DNA of 63,309 nucleotides, from assembly GCF_000423885.1 (NCBI RefSeq), contig NZ_AUIV01000025.1, positions 1 through 63,309 of the forward strand. Direction: 5' to 3'. A model generated the notes under the pieces. The model searched no databases. It was not told where the DNA came from and was given only the letters and a program-made list of their open reading frames with translations. The position numbers were made by a program, and so were the translations under genes. Shown one piece after another: positions 24,984-34,863 of this stretch (position 1 is the stretch's first letter; every line of letters begins with the position of its first letter). This DNA is from Thermomonas fusca DSM 15424 (GTDB lineage: Bacteria; Pseudomonadota; Gammaproteobacteria; Xanthomonadales; Xanthomonadaceae).

Positions 24984-26000
24984 ATGAGCACTCCCCCCCG
25001 CAGCATCCCGCTCGCCGTCGTCGATGGCGCGCGCCCCCTCGAGCCCGGCGTGCGCCAGGTTGCCGACCAGAAGATCGCCCGCTCGCCGGTGCAGTTCGCC
25101 GACGCGCCGGTTCTGCGCAAGCCCAGCTGGATCCGCGTGCGCATCCCCAGCGGCAACGCGGTGCAGGCGCTCAAGGCCAAGCTGCGCGAGAACCGGCTGG
25201 TGACGGTCTGCGAAGAAGCCAGTTGCCCGAACATCCACGAGTGCTTCAGCCACGGCACCGCCACCTTCATGATCCTCGGCGAGGTCTGCACCCGCCGCTG
25301 CAGCTTCTGCGACGTGGCCCACGGCCGGCCCAAGCCGCCGGACCCGGTGGAGCCGCTGCGGCTGGCGCAGACGGTCAAGGACATGGGGTTGCGCTACGTG
25401 GTGGTCACCAGCGTGGACCGCGACGACCTGCGTGATGGCGGCGCCGGGCACTTCGTGGACTGCATCGCGGCGATCCGCGAGGTCGCACCGGGCACCAAGA
25501 TCGAGATCCTGACCCCGGACTTCCGCGGCAAGGGCCGGATGGAGCGCGCGCTCGAAATCCTCGCCCTCAATCCGCCCGACGTGTTCAACCACAACGTCGA
25601 AACCGTGCCGGACCTGTATCGCAACGTGCGTCCGGGTGCCGACTACCAGTGGTCGCTGACCCTGCTGCAGAAATTCAAGCAGCAGCATCCGGCCATCCCG
25701 ACCAAATCCGGGATCATGCTGGGGCTGGGCGAGACCATGGAGCAGGTGCAGGCCACCCTGCGCGACCTGCGCGCGCACGATGTCGAGATGATCACCATCG
25801 GCCAGTACCTGCAGCCCAGCGCCCACCACCATCCGGTGCTGCGCTACTGGACGCCCGAGGAATACCAGCAGCTTGCCGATTACGGCAATGCGCTGGGCTT
25901 CGCCCACGTCGCCTCCGGGCCGATGGTGCGCTCCAGCTACCACGCGGATCGACAGGCCGCCGCCCGCCTGGGTACCGGCGAGGGCCGCACGTCGGATTGA
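24984..26000 (+). CDS. lipA: Lipoyl synthase (radical SAM)
   Basis: LipA inserts two sulfur atoms into octanoylated lipoyl domains. The 338-residue protein has both iron-sulfur cluster motifs: the auxiliary cluster cysteines 76, 81 and 87 (CEEASCPNIHEC) and the radical SAM cysteines 102, 106 and 109 (CTRRCSFC). The C-terminal RSSYHAD carries the conserved Ser that ligates the auxiliary cluster. It follows lipB after 37 bp and completes the pathway. ATG at 24984 is set by the conserved N-terminus and the promoter just upstream. Confidence 0.96.
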   Translation: MSTPPRSIPLAVVDGARPLEPGVRQVADQKIARSPVQFADAPVLRKPSWIRVRIPSGNAVQALKAKLRENRLVTVCEEASCPNIHECFSHGTATFMILGEVCTRRCSFCDVAHGRPKPPDPVEPLRLAQTVKDMGLRYVVVTSVDRDDLRDGGAGHFVDCIAAIREVAPGTKIEILTPDFRGKGRMERALEILALNPPDVFNHNVETVPDLYRNVRPGADYQWSLTLLQKFKQQHPAIPTKSGIMLGLGETMEQVQATLRDLRAHDVEMITIGQYLQPSAHHHPVLRYWTPEEYQQLADYGNALGFAHVASGPMVRSSYHADRQAAARLGTGEGRTSD

Positions 26001-26009
26001 CGCGCGGGC

Positions 26010-26159
26010 GTGGAGGTGGCGTTCACTCTGGACGCGGGCGGGCAGGTACAGTGGCGTGGAACGCAGTGGTGCAACTTCCAGCACTGTTGCGGGGTCGAAA
26101 CCTTCGCCATCCTGCCCCTGACCTCCCACAGCGGCCCCCACGCCGCGGAATCCAGATGA
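26010..26159 (+). CDS. Possible 49-residue small protein or leader peptide before prc
   Basis: A GTG-initiated frame of 49 codons fills the lipA-prc gap and ends with a TGA that overlaps the prc ATG (ATGA). It is rich in Trp, Cys and His (WCNFQHCCG) and has no recognisable domain. The precise stop/start overlap argues for a translated leader, but in DNA this GC-rich open frames are common, so it may not be real. Confidence 0.25.
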   Translation: MEVAFTLDAGGQVQWRGTQWCNFQHCCGVETFAILPLTSHSGPHAAESR

Positions 26160-28339
26160 TCCGCAATCGCCCCCTGGTTGTTCTGTCCATTGCCCTGGTG
26201 CTGGCCGCGCCGCTGGCCCTGCTGGCCGGCAGCAGCGACATCGTGCCGTCCTCCGGCCCCACCCCGGACCAGTCCACCACCGCGCGCATGGTGCACGGGC
26301 TGCTGTCCGACAGCCGCTACGCCTACCGGCCGCGCGCGCTGGACGACGCGCTCTCGCGCGAGATCCTCACTGAATACCTGAAGACGCTGGACCCCGGCAA
26401 GGTGTTCCTGACCGCGCAGGACGTGACCGGCTTCCAGCGCTATGCCACCACCCTGGACGATGCGATCAAGAGCGGCCGGGTGGATCCGGCGTGGACGATC
26501 TTTTCGACCTACCGGCAGCGGGTGGAAGACCGCATCGGCTACGCGCGCGGGCTGCTGAAGGGCGAGTTCGACTTCACCCGGGATGATCGCTACCAGTACG
26601 ACCGCGAGGACGCGCCGTGGGCCGAGCCGGCGGCGCTGGACACGCTGTGGCGGCAGTCGGTGAAGAACGACTGGCTGCGCCTGAAGCTGGCCGGCAAACC
26701 GGCTGACGAGATCCGCAAGACCCTGGACAAGCGCTACGCCAACCTGCTGACCAGCGTGCGTGAGCTGAAGGGCGAGGAAGTGTTCCAGAGCTTCCTCAAC
26801 GCCTATGCCGGCAGCATCGATCCGCATACCGATTACATGACCCCGCGCAGCGCGGAGAACTTCAACCTGTCGATGTCCAATTCGCTGGAAGGCATCGGTG
26901 CGGTGCTGTTCCGCCAGGACGACGTGGTGGTGGTGCGCGAGGTGGTGCCGGGCGGGCCGGCGGCGCGCAGCGGCAGGCTCAAGCCGGGCGACCGCATCGT
27001 TGGCGTCGGCCAGGGCACGTCCGGCGAGATGAAGGACGTGATCGGCTGGCGCATCGACGATGTGGTGGCGCTGATCCGCGGCGCGGCCGACACCCAGGTG
27101 CGGCTGGACACGGTGCCGGCGGAGGCGCCGCTGGACAGCAAGCCGCTGACGCTGCAGCTGACCCGCGCCAAGGTGCGGCTGGAAGACGCGCGCGCCAAGG
27201 CCGAGACCATCATCGTGCCGGCAGGCCGCGACGCGCCGGCGCGCCGGATCGGCGTGATCAAGCTGCCGGGCTTCTACCAGGACTTCGAGGCGCGTCGCCG
27301 CAACGAGGCCAACTACGCCTCGGCCACCCGCGACGTGGCGAAAATGCTGGGCGACTTCCGTGCGCAGAAGGTCGATGGCGTGGTGCTTGACCTGCGCGGC
27401 AACGGCGGCGGCTCGCTGACCGAGGCGGTGGAGTTGACCGGGCTGTTCATCGACAAGGGCCCTGTGGTGCAGGTGCGTGAATCCGGCGGCCGGGTCAACG
27501 TGCAGTACGACCAGGACGCGGGCGTGGCCTGGGATGGCCCGCTGGCGGTGCTGATCAACCGAGGCTCGGCCTCGGCCTCGGAAATCGTGGCCGGTGCGAT
27601 CAAGGACTACGGGCGTGGCCTGGTGATCGGCGAGACCACCTTCGGAAAGGGCACCGTGCAGACCATGGTCGACCTGGACCGCTGGCCGGCCAACGAGAAG
27701 CCGCGCTTCGGCGAGGTCAAGCTGACCGTGGCGCAATTCTTCCGTCCGGACGGCAGCAGCACCCAGAACCGGGGCGTGGCGCCGGACGTGGCGTTCCCGG
27801 CCAGCGTGGACGCCGCCGAGTTCGGCGAAAGCACCTATCCCAACGCGCTGCCGTGGACCCGGATCGCGGCCGCGCCGCACCCGCGCTACGGCAATTTCGC
27901 GCCGCTGCTGGTGCAGCTGCAGGCGCGCCACCAAGCGCGTTCGGCCAAGGACGTGGAGTTCCAGTGGTGGGCCGAGGACGTGAACCGGTTCCGCGAGGAG
28001 CAGGCCAAGAAGTCGATCTCGCTCAACGAGGCCGAGCGCCGCGCCGAGCGCGACAAGTTCGATGCGCAGCGCAAGCAGCGGGCCGAAATCCGCGCCAACC
28101 TCGGCATCGAGCGCGATCCGCTGCTGGAGTCGCGTGCCGACGACGGCCTGGCCGCCGACGAGCGCAACGTCGCCGAATCGGTGGCACGCGAGGAGGCAGC
28201 GAAGAAGGCCACCGATCCGCTGCTGCGCGAATCCGCGGCGATCCTGGCGGATGCCGTGGCCCTGCTCGGCAAGGATGCGGCGCTGGCGGCGCAGGTGCTG
28301 CCGGTCACCCGCAACGGTGCGGGGCACTGGGCCGACTGA
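26156..28339 (+). CDS. prc: Tail-specific (carboxy-terminal processing) protease
   Basis: Prc/Tsp is a periplasmic S41 protease that trims or degrades proteins by their C-termini, including SsrA-tagged and cell-wall hydrolase substrates. The 727-residue protein has a signal peptide, the N-terminal helical domain, a PDZ domain (VVPGGPAARSGRLKPGDRIV, about 263-282), the S41 core with inferred nucleophile Ser473 (GSASASEI) and general base Lys498 (FGKGTVQ), and the C-terminal DUF3340 region. The ATG at 26156 starts the signal peptide. The C-terminal helical part is highly charged. Confidence 0.94.
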   Translation: MIRNRPLVVLSIALVLAAPLALLAGSSDIVPSSGPTPDQSTTARMVHGLLSDSRYAYRPRALDDALSREILTEYLKTLDPGKVFLTAQDVTGFQRYATTLDDAIKSGRVDPAWTIFSTYRQRVEDRIGYARGLLKGEFDFTRDDRYQYDREDAPWAEPAALDTLWRQSVKNDWLRLKLAGKPADEIRKTLDKRYANLLTSVRELKGEEVFQSFLNAYAGSIDPHTDYMTPRSAENFNLSMSNSLEGIGAVLFRQDDVVVVREVVPGGPAARSGRLKPGDRIVGVGQGTSGEMKDVIGWRIDDVVALIRGAADTQVRLDTVPAEAPLDSKPLTLQLTRAKVRLEDARAKAETIIVPAGRDAPARRIGVIKLPGFYQDFEARRRNEANYASATRDVAKMLGDFRAQKVDGVVLDLRGNGGGSLTEAVELTGLFIDKGPVVQVRESGGRVNVQYDQDAGVAWDGPLAVLINRGSASASEIVAGAIKDYGRGLVIGETTFGKGTVQTMVDLDRWPANEKPRFGEVKLTVAQFFRPDGSSTQNRGVAPDVAFPASVDAAEFGESTYPNALPWTRIAAAPHPRYGNFAPLLVQLQARHQARSAKDVEFQWWAEDVNRFREEQAKKSISLNEAERRAERDKFDAQRKQRAEIRANLGIERDPLLESRADDGLAADERNVAESVAREEAAKKATDPLLRESAAILADAVALLGKDAALAAQVLPVTRNGAGHWAD

Positions 28340-28371
28340 CCCGGCGCGCACGCGTTTCTCCTGTGGTTCCT

Positions 28372-28395
28372 GGCGGGCACCTTCGGGTGCCCGCC
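28372..28395 (+). terminator. UUCG-tetraloop hairpin after prc
   Basis: GGCGGGCACC and GGTGCCCGCC form a perfect 10-bp stem closed by a C(UUCG)G tetraloop, among the most stable small RNA hairpins. It lies 32 bp past prc and 20 bp before the next start. There is no T-run, so it may protect the prc mRNA end or attenuate read-through. Confidence 0.45.
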
Positions 28396-28415
28396 GCTGT
28401 CTGAAGGTCCAGCCG

Positions 28416-29318
28416 ATGCCTGCTTCCCCCGTTCCCGCGGCGCCCGCCGCCCGCGTCGCGCTGGCGCTGGCGGCGGTGTATGTCATTTGGGGTTCCACCT
28501 ACCTCGCCATCCGCTTCGCGCTGGAGGGCGGCTTCCCGCCGTTCCTGCTGGGCGGCGTCCGCTTCCTGATCGCAGGCTCGCTGATGTTCGCCTTCCTGCG
28601 CTGGCGCGGGGTGCCCGCCCCCACCCGCGCGCAGTGGCGCAACCTGGCGGTGATGGGCGTGCTGCTGCTGCTGATGGGTAACGGACTGGTGAACTTCGGC
28701 GAGCAGAGCGTCTCGTCGGGGATGACCGCGGTGATCGTGTCCTCGTCGGCGCTGTGGATGGGCGTGTTCTCGGCGGTGCGCGGGCACCGGCCCAACGCGA
28801 TGGAGTGGGCCGGGCTGTGCATCGGCTTCCTCGGCGTACTGTGGCTGAGCGCCGGCGGCAGCCTGTCCGCCACCCCGGCGGGGCTGGTCGCGCTGCTGCT
28901 CGCGTCGGTCGCGTGGTCGTATGGCTCGATCTGGAGTAAGGGCCGCGACCTGCCGTCGCCATTCATGACCTCGGCCGGGCAGATGCTCTGCGGCGGCGTG
29001 GCGATGTGCCTGCTTGGCGGTGCGCTGGGCGAGCGCTTCCACGGCCTGCCCAGCGCGCACGCGATCGGTGCGTTCTGGTACCTGGTGGTGATGGGGTCGC
29101 TGATCGGCTTCTCAGCCTATATCTGGCTGCTGCACCACGTGCGGCCGGCGCTGGCCACCAGCTATGCCTACGTCAATCCGGCCATCGCGGTGGCGCTGGG
29201 CGCGCTGTTGGCGCACGAGCGCTTCGGCGTGCGCGAATCGGTGGCGATGGGGGTGATCCTGCTCGGCGTGGTGACCATCACCTTCGCCAGGACGCGCAAG
29301 CCGAAGGCCACATCGTGA
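28416..29318 (+). CDS. EamA/DMT-family permease, YedA-like
   Basis: The 300-residue protein has ten predicted membrane segments in two EamA repeats. The first begins ALALAAVYVIWGSTYLAIRF and the second covers the C-terminal half (SVAWSYGSIWSKGRDL onward). The WGSTYLAIR motif is typical of the YedA/RhaT branch of the drug/metabolite transporter superfamily. The substrate is unknown; relatives export amino acids or other metabolites. It overlaps rarD by 4 bases, so two DMT permeases are co-translated. Confidence 0.87.
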   Translation: MPASPVPAAPAARVALALAAVYVIWGSTYLAIRFALEGGFPPFLLGGVRFLIAGSLMFAFLRWRGVPAPTRAQWRNLAVMGVLLLLMGNGLVNFGEQSVSSGMTAVIVSSSALWMGVFSAVRGHRPNAMEWAGLCIGFLGVLWLSAGGSLSATPAGLVALLLASVAWSYGSIWSKGRDLPSPFMTSAGQMLCGGVAMCLLGGALGERFHGLPSAHAIGAFWYLVVMGSLIGFSAYIWLLHHVRPALATSYAYVNPAIAVALGALLAHERFGVRESVAMGVILLGVVTITFARTRKPKATS

Positions 29319-30235
29319 GTGCTGGCGGGCTGGATCGGCGCGGCGTCTGGATCGCGGTTGCCGCCTATGTTGCTTGGGGGCTGATGCCGCTGTACTGGCA
29401 TCTGCTGCAGGTGGTGCCTTCGATGCAGATCATGGCGCACCGGGTGGTCTGGAGCGCGCTGCTGGTGTGCGGCTGGCTGTTCTTCAAGTACGGCCGCGGC
29501 TGGCTGCGGGAAACCCTGTCGCGGCCGCGTGCCGCCGGGCTGCTGGCGCTCAGCGGCGTGCTGATCGCGTTCAACTGGGGCCTGTACATCTGGGCGGTCA
29601 ATGCCGGCCACGTGGTGGAATCGGCGCTGGGCTATTTCATCAACCCGCTTTTCAGCGTGATGCTGGGCGTGCTGGTGCTGAAGGAACGTCTCAACCGCGT
29701 GCAGTGGCTGTCGGTCGCCATCGCCGCCGCCGGCGTGCTGTGGCTGACCCTCAGCTATGGCGGCTTGCCATGGATCGCGCTGGCGCTGGCGGCCTCGTTC
29801 GGCATCTACGGCCTGGTGCGCAAACTGCTGGGCGCGCCGCCGGTGCGCGGGCTGGGGGTGGAAAACCTGTACCTGCTGCTGCCGGCGCTGGCGTTTCTGG
29901 CGTGGGTGGAAGGTGCGGGGCAGGGCCATCTGTTCGCCCACGGCGAGGCCGCATCGTGGGGGCCGGGCGTGGCCGGGCTGCTGGTGTTCGGCGGCGTGCT
30001 CACCGCACTGCCGTTGATCGGGTTTGCCGCCGCGGTGCAGCGCATTCCCTATTCGCTGGTGGGCCTGCTGCAGTACATCTCGCCGACCCTGCAGCTGCTG
30101 GTCGGCGTGCTGGTGCTCGGCGAGCCGTTCGGTCGCGATCGCGCCGTCGGTTTCGCCTTCATCTGGATCGCGCTGGCGCTGTATGCCGCCGACGGCCTGC
30201 TGCGCGCGCGGCGCAGCAGGCTGGTCACGGCCTGA
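29315..30235 (+). CDS. rarD: RarD-type EamA permease
   Basis: This second DMT-superfamily permease has 306 residues and ten membrane segments. The opening GVWIAVAAYVAWGLMPLYW and the FNWGLYIWAVNAGHVVESALGYFINPL stretch identify the RarD family. E. coli RarD was named as a chloramphenicol-sensitivity protein; its substrate is unproven. The start is GTG at 29315 inside the stop of the upstream permease gene. It converges with the efflux operon 9 bp downstream. Confidence 0.9.
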   Translation: MSAGGLDRRGVWIAVAAYVAWGLMPLYWHLLQVVPSMQIMAHRVVWSALLVCGWLFFKYGRGWLRETLSRPRAAGLLALSGVLIAFNWGLYIWAVNAGHVVESALGYFINPLFSVMLGVLVLKERLNRVQWLSVAIAAAGVLWLTLSYGGLPWIALALAASFGIYGLVRKLLGAPPVRGLGVENLYLLLPALAFLAWVEGAGQGHLFAHGEAASWGPGVAGLLVFGGVLTALPLIGFAAAVQRIPYSLVGLLQYISPTLQLLVGVLVLGEPFGRDRAVGFAFIWIALALYAADGLLRARRSRLVTA

Positions 30236-30244
30236 GCGCCGCAC

Positions 30245-31561
30245 TCAAGCCGAGCGCAGCGCTTCGGTGACCGGCAGCCGCGCCGCGCGCAGCGCCGGGA
30301 ACAGCCCGCCCACCAGGCCGATCCCCAGCGCCCACTTCAGCCCGGTCCACGCCAGCGTGGGGCTGACCTTGAACTGGAACACCACCTGGCTGAAGTTCTG
30401 CCCCAGCGTGCTGACCGTGTAGCCGTTGAACACCGCCCACGCGATGGCCGCGCCCAGCAGGCCGCCCAGCAGCGCCAGCAGCATGGTTTCCAGCATCACC
30501 GCGGTGACTACCGGCACGCTGCGGAAGCCCAGCGCGCGCAGGGTGGCGATCTCGCGGGCGCGCCCTGCTACCGCCGCGTACATGCTGTTGAGCGCGCCGA
30601 ACACCGCGCCGATCGCCATGATCGCGCCGATCACCGAGCCGAGGATGCGGATCAGCTTGGTCAGTCCTTCCGACTGCTTGCCGTAGTAGTTGCGGGTGGT
30701 ATCCACGTCCAGCTTCAGCCGCGGGTCGCCGGCCAGCGCGGCCTTGAGCTGCTTGAAGCCGCCCTTGCCATCCAGCTTCACCGTCATCGACTGGAACGCG
30801 CTGCGCTGGTAGGCCGGGCCCAGCACGTCGGCATCGGTCCACAGCTCGGACTCGTGCGAATCCTTCGACTCGAACACGCCCACCACCGTCCACATCTGGT
30901 TGGCCAGCTTCAGCTGCCGGCCGACCTGCAGGCCGCGGAACTGCCGCTGCGCGCCCTTGCCAATCACTATTTCGCGCAGGCCGGGATTGAACCGGCGGCC
31001 CTCGACGATCTTCAGCTGCGGGCGGATCGCCCAGCCGGCCGGGCCGACGCCGCGGAACTGCACGTTGGCGTCGGTGCCGTCGGCCATGGTCGGCAGGTTG
31101 ACCACCTGCGACAGCTCGGGCGACGCCAGCGGCTTGCCGTCGGCGCCGCGGGCGATGCCCGGCAGCGCCGACACCAGCGGCGCCTGATCGCGGGTGATGA
31201 CCGAGTTGGTCTCGGCCTGCGAGCCGGCGCGCAGCAGGATCGCGGTGTCATCGCCGCCGGTCTTGTCGAGCGTGGCCTTGAAGCCCTCGCCCATCGCCAG
31301 CATCGCCACCAGCACGCCGACCACGCCGGCAATGCCGATCACAATGACGCTGGAGGCGCCCCAGCGCTGCGGCAGCCCGGCCAGGCCGATCTTCGTGGCC
31401 TCGCGCGCCAGCCGCCCGCTGCGGGTGGACAGCAGCCACAGTGCGATGGCCGCGGCGATCGCCAGCACCGCGAACCACGGCAGCGCGATCCAGATCCCCA
31501 GCCCGATGGCCAGCAGCAGCAGGGTGGCGAGGCTGGCGAAAAATCCCTTGAGTCGTTTCAT
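30245..31561 (-). CDS. MacB/FtsX-type ABC transporter permease (second permease)
   Basis: The 438-residue permease has an N-terminal pair of hydrophobic segments, a further membrane helix before a periplasmic MacB-like domain (about residues 110-290), and three C-terminal helices ending in the family motif LFPALRAARLPVTEALRSA. An extra N-terminal double hairpin (residues 8-45) precedes the usual start of the family (WGASSVIVIGIAG). It is the last gene of a four-gene operon: adaptor, ATPase, permease, permease. Such sets export macrolides, peptides or lipids; the substrate here is unknown. Confidence 0.87.
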   Translation of the reverse strand: MKRLKGFFASLATLLLLAIGLGIWIALPWFAVLAIAAAIALWLLSTRSGRLAREATKIGLAGLPQRWGASSVIVIGIAGVVGVLVAMLAMGEGFKATLDKTGGDDTAILLRAGSQAETNSVITRDQAPLVSALPGIARGADGKPLASPELSQVVNLPTMADGTDANVQFRGVGPAGWAIRPQLKIVEGRRFNPGLREIVIGKGAQRQFRGLQVGRQLKLANQMWTVVGVFESKDSHESELWTDADVLGPAYQRSAFQSMTVKLDGKGGFKQLKAALAGDPRLKLDVDTTRNYYGKQSEGLTKLIRILGSVIGAIMAIGAVFGALNSMYAAVAGRAREIATLRALGFRSVPVVTAVMLETMLLALLGGLLGAAIAWAVFNGYTVSTLGQNFSQVVFQFKVSPTLAWTGLKWALGIGLVGGLFPALRAARLPVTEALRSA

Positions 31562-31573
31562 GTGGTGATCCCC

Positions 31574-32731
31574 TTAGCGCCCGGCCAGTGCATCGACGAT
31601 GTTCAAGCGCATGCCGCGCAGCGCCGGCAGCAGCCCCACCAGCAACCCGATGCCGAGCATCAGCGCCAGCCCCATGCCCCAGGTCTGCGCCAGCAGCCCG
31701 GGCAGCTGCACCATTCCGCCGCTGGCTGCCCCCACCGCCGGCACGATGGCGGCGGCCAGACCCATTCCGATCAGCCCGCCCAGCACCACCAGCAGTACCG
31801 ACTCGCCCAGCACCAGCCACAGCACGCTGCGGTTGGAGAAGCCGATAGTCTTCAGCACCGCCAGCTCCGGGATGCGCTCGCGCACCGCCTGCGCCATGGT
31901 GTTGCCGGTCAGCAGCAGCAGGGTGAAGAACACCGCACCCATGATCGCGGTGACGATCAGGCCGATGTCGGCGAACTGCTTGGCGAAGCTCTGGTTGAAC
32001 GCGGCCTCGCTCTGGGTCTTGGTCTCGTGGTCGGAGTTCTCACTGAGCCGGTCGACGGCCTTGGCCACGCGGTCGGCGACACCGGCATCGGCCGGCTCCA
32101 CGATCCACCAGCCCACCCGGCCTTTCACGTAGTCGTTGGCTTCGTCGAAGTACTTCCAGTGGAAGAACATCGCCTGTTCCTGGCCTTTCTGCTTCGGATC
32201 GTCGATGCGGTAGATCCCGCGCAGGGTGAACGACCAGTCGTTGCTGCCCTTGGTCGGGAAGATGGTCGCCTGCAGCGGGATGGTGTCGCCCACCTTCCAG
32301 CCGAAGCGTTTGGCCAGAGTCTCGCCCACCACCGCGCCGCGACGGTCGGCCAGCCAGGCCCGCTTCTGCGCGGGAGAGAGCTTGAACTCCGGATACAGGT
32401 CCAGGTACTCCGGGCTGACGCTGAAGTTGGCGAAGAAGTTCTTGGGGTCGCGGTAGATGCCGCCGAACCAGGCCGCATACGCGGCGCGCTTCACCCCCGG
32501 CACCGCGCGGATCTGCGCATCCAGGCTGTACGGCAGCATCTGCGTGATCGACAGCCGCGACATCGTCACCATGCGGTTGGCGCCGGCCACGCTGCCGCCG
32601 GAATTGAACGCCACCCGCACCGAATCCAGCATCCCGAACAGCAGGAACGCCGCCACCACCGACAGCAGGGTGAGCAGGGTGCGGGTCTTGCTGCGCGAGA
32701 GCGCGGCCCAGACGAGATGGAGGTATTTCAT
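31574..32731 (-). CDS. MacB/FtsX-type ABC transporter permease (first permease)
   Basis: The 385-residue permease begins MKYLHLVWAALSRSKTRTLL, the typical cytoplasmic lead of the MacB/LolC permease family. Then come a first membrane helix, a large periplasmic domain (about 45-265) and three C-terminal helices with VLKTIGFSNRSVLWLVLGES and LLPALRGMRLNIVDALAGR. The ATG at 32731 is 14 bp after the ATPase stop. With the paralogous gene downstream it presumably forms a heterodimeric membrane unit, unlike MacB where ATPase and permease are fused. Confidence 0.88.
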   Translation of the reverse strand: MKYLHLVWAALSRSKTRTLLTLLSVVAAFLLFGMLDSVRVAFNSGGSVAGANRMVTMSRLSITQMLPYSLDAQIRAVPGVKRAAYAAWFGGIYRDPKNFFANFSVSPEYLDLYPEFKLSPAQKRAWLADRRGAVVGETLAKRFGWKVGDTIPLQATIFPTKGSNDWSFTLRGIYRIDDPKQKGQEQAMFFHWKYFDEANDYVKGRVGWWIVEPADAGVADRVAKAVDRLSENSDHETKTQSEAAFNQSFAKQFADIGLIVTAIMGAVFFTLLLLTGNTMAQAVRERIPELAVLKTIGFSNRSVLWLVLGESVLLVVLGGLIGMGLAAAIVPAVGAASGGMVQLPGLLAQTWGMGLALMLGIGLLVGLLPALRGMRLNIVDALAGR

Positions 32732-32745
32732 GGCGGGGCTCCGGC

Positions 32746-33435
<690 letters not shown>

Positions 33436-33503
33436 TGAGCGGTTCTCCGGTTGTCGGTTGCGCTGGTCCCGCGTCTGCGGGAGCGACAGCACTTGGCATT
33501 CGC

Positions 33504-34754
33504 TTATTCGTTGCTGGCTTCGGCAGGCGCCACCGTCACCCGCGCGCCGTCGGCCAGCGTTTCAGGCGGGTCCAGCACCACCTGCTCGCCGCCGGCCAGG
33601 CCGGCCAGCACCTCGCGGTCTTCGCCGAGGGTGCGGCCCAGGGTCAGCTTGCGCAGGGTGGCCATGCCGCCGTTGACCACGAACGCCACGTCCCTGTCGC
33701 CGCGCTGGGCGATGGCGGCGGCGGGCACCAGCACGCCGGGCTTGGCATCGGCCTGCGCGGGCTTGGCGTCTTCCAGGAAGCCGACCCGCGCGCCCATCTC
33801 CGGCACGATCCGCGGATCGCCCTTGGCGTCCAGCGCGACGCGCACCTTCACCGTGGCCTTGCCGCGGTCGGCGGCCGGGATGATGGCGATGACCTTGCCC
33901 GGGATCTTCCAGTCCTGGTAGGCGTTGAGCACGGTCTCGGTGCGCATGCCCGGCTTGACCCGGCCGATGAAGGCCTCGCCCACCTCGACTTCCACTTCCA
34001 GCGAATCCATGTCGACGATGGTGCCGATGCCGGTACGGGTGAAGCCGCCGCCGGCCGACAGCGGCGAGACGATCTCGCCCGGCTGCGCCGACTTGGCGAT
34101 CACCACCCCGGCGAACGGCGCGCGCACGATCGTGTTGTCCACGCCGTTGTCGGCGATGCGCAGGCCGTCGCCGGCCACCTGCGCATTGCGGCGGGTGGTG
34201 GCCAGCTGCGCGCGCAGGGCGTCGCGCGTGGCCAACGCCTGTTCGAACTGGGCGCGCGACACCAGCTTCTGCGCCGCCAGCGTGGACAACCGCGCTGCAT
34301 TCGCTTCGGCTTCCTTCAGCTGCGCCTGCACGCTGGCGATCTGGCTCTGCGCCGCGGCCAGCTGCGAGGCCGACAGCGTGCGCTGCGCCTGCGCATCCAC
34401 CGGATCCAGCCGCGCCAGCACCTGGCCTTCCTCGACCTTCTGGCCTTCCTCGATCAGCACCTCGCGCACCCGGCCGGTCACCTTGGCCGAGACCGTGGCC
34501 ATGCGCCGCGCCACCACGTAGCCGGTGGCATCCAGCACCGATGCGTTGCCGGCGCCAGCGCCACCGATCGCGGTGGCCTCGGCCACGCTGACTTCGACGC
34601 CCTTGCCGCCGCGCAGGGCGAACGCACCGACCACTGCCAGCACCACCACGCCGGCGGCGGCCAGTCCGATCCACAGTCCCTTGCGCGAGGACGGCGGGGG
34701 CGGCGCGCTGCGGTCGATCTTCAGGGAATTGAGCAGGTCGGCGGAAGTAGTCAT
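33504..34754 (-). CDS. Periplasmic adaptor (HlyD/MacA-type) of the ABC efflux operon
   Basis: The 416-residue membrane-fusion protein is anchored by one N-terminal helix (LWIGLAAAGVVVLAVVGAFAL, about 28-48). It shows the two half-lipoyl segments (VSAKVTGRVREVLIEEGQKVEEGQVLARLDP and the later APFAGVVIAKSAQPGEIVSPL) around an alpha-helical hairpin (about 120-200), then beta-barrel and membrane-proximal domains. ATG at 34754 is preferred over the upstream in-frame start. It is the first gene of the operon and should bridge the permeases to an outer-membrane channel, none of which is encoded nearby. Confidence 0.9.
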   Translation of the reverse strand: MTTSADLLNSLKIDRSAPPPPSSRKGLWIGLAAAGVVVLAVVGAFALRGGKGVEVSVAEATAIGGAGAGNASVLDATGYVVARRMATVSAKVTGRVREVLIEEGQKVEEGQVLARLDPVDAQAQRTLSASQLAAAQSQIASVQAQLKEAEANAARLSTLAAQKLVSRAQFEQALATRDALRAQLATTRRNAQVAGDGLRIADNGVDNTIVRAPFAGVVIAKSAQPGEIVSPLSAGGGFTRTGIGTIVDMDSLEVEVEVGEAFIGRVKPGMRTETVLNAYQDWKIPGKVIAIIPAADRGKATVKVRVALDAKGDPRIVPEMGARVGFLEDAKPAQADAKPGVLVPAAAIAQRGDRDVAFVVNGGMATLRKLTLGRTLGEDREVLAGLAGGEQVVLDPPETLADGARVTVAPAEASNE

Positions 34755-34845
34755 GGGCACGGGAGGGGAAGGGAATGGGTGGCGGACGGACACGGCACGG
34801 CCGCAGTCAAATCCAGGCCGCCACCTTCATGCATGCGATCTATCG

Positions 34846-34863
34846 TGTCAAGTTTCCTTTACA
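34846..34863. promoter_or_regulatory. Palindromic operator candidate between two divergent transport operons
   Basis: TGTCAAG-TTTC-CTTTACA is an inverted repeat with 6 of 7 base pairs matching, in an AT-rich patch of an otherwise GC-rich 295-bp gap. On the minus strand it contains TTGACA, a perfect -35 box, although no good -10 follows at standard distance. It lies 91 bp before the adaptor gene and 187 bp before the ABC-2 operon. The NarL-type regulator encoded downstream could bind it, which is inference. Confidence 0.45.

Noticed and set aside
21311..25384. 1357-codon minus-strand open frame opposite rlpA-dacA-lipB-lipA
   Set aside because: It is antisense to five recognised genes and shows only low-complexity sequence.
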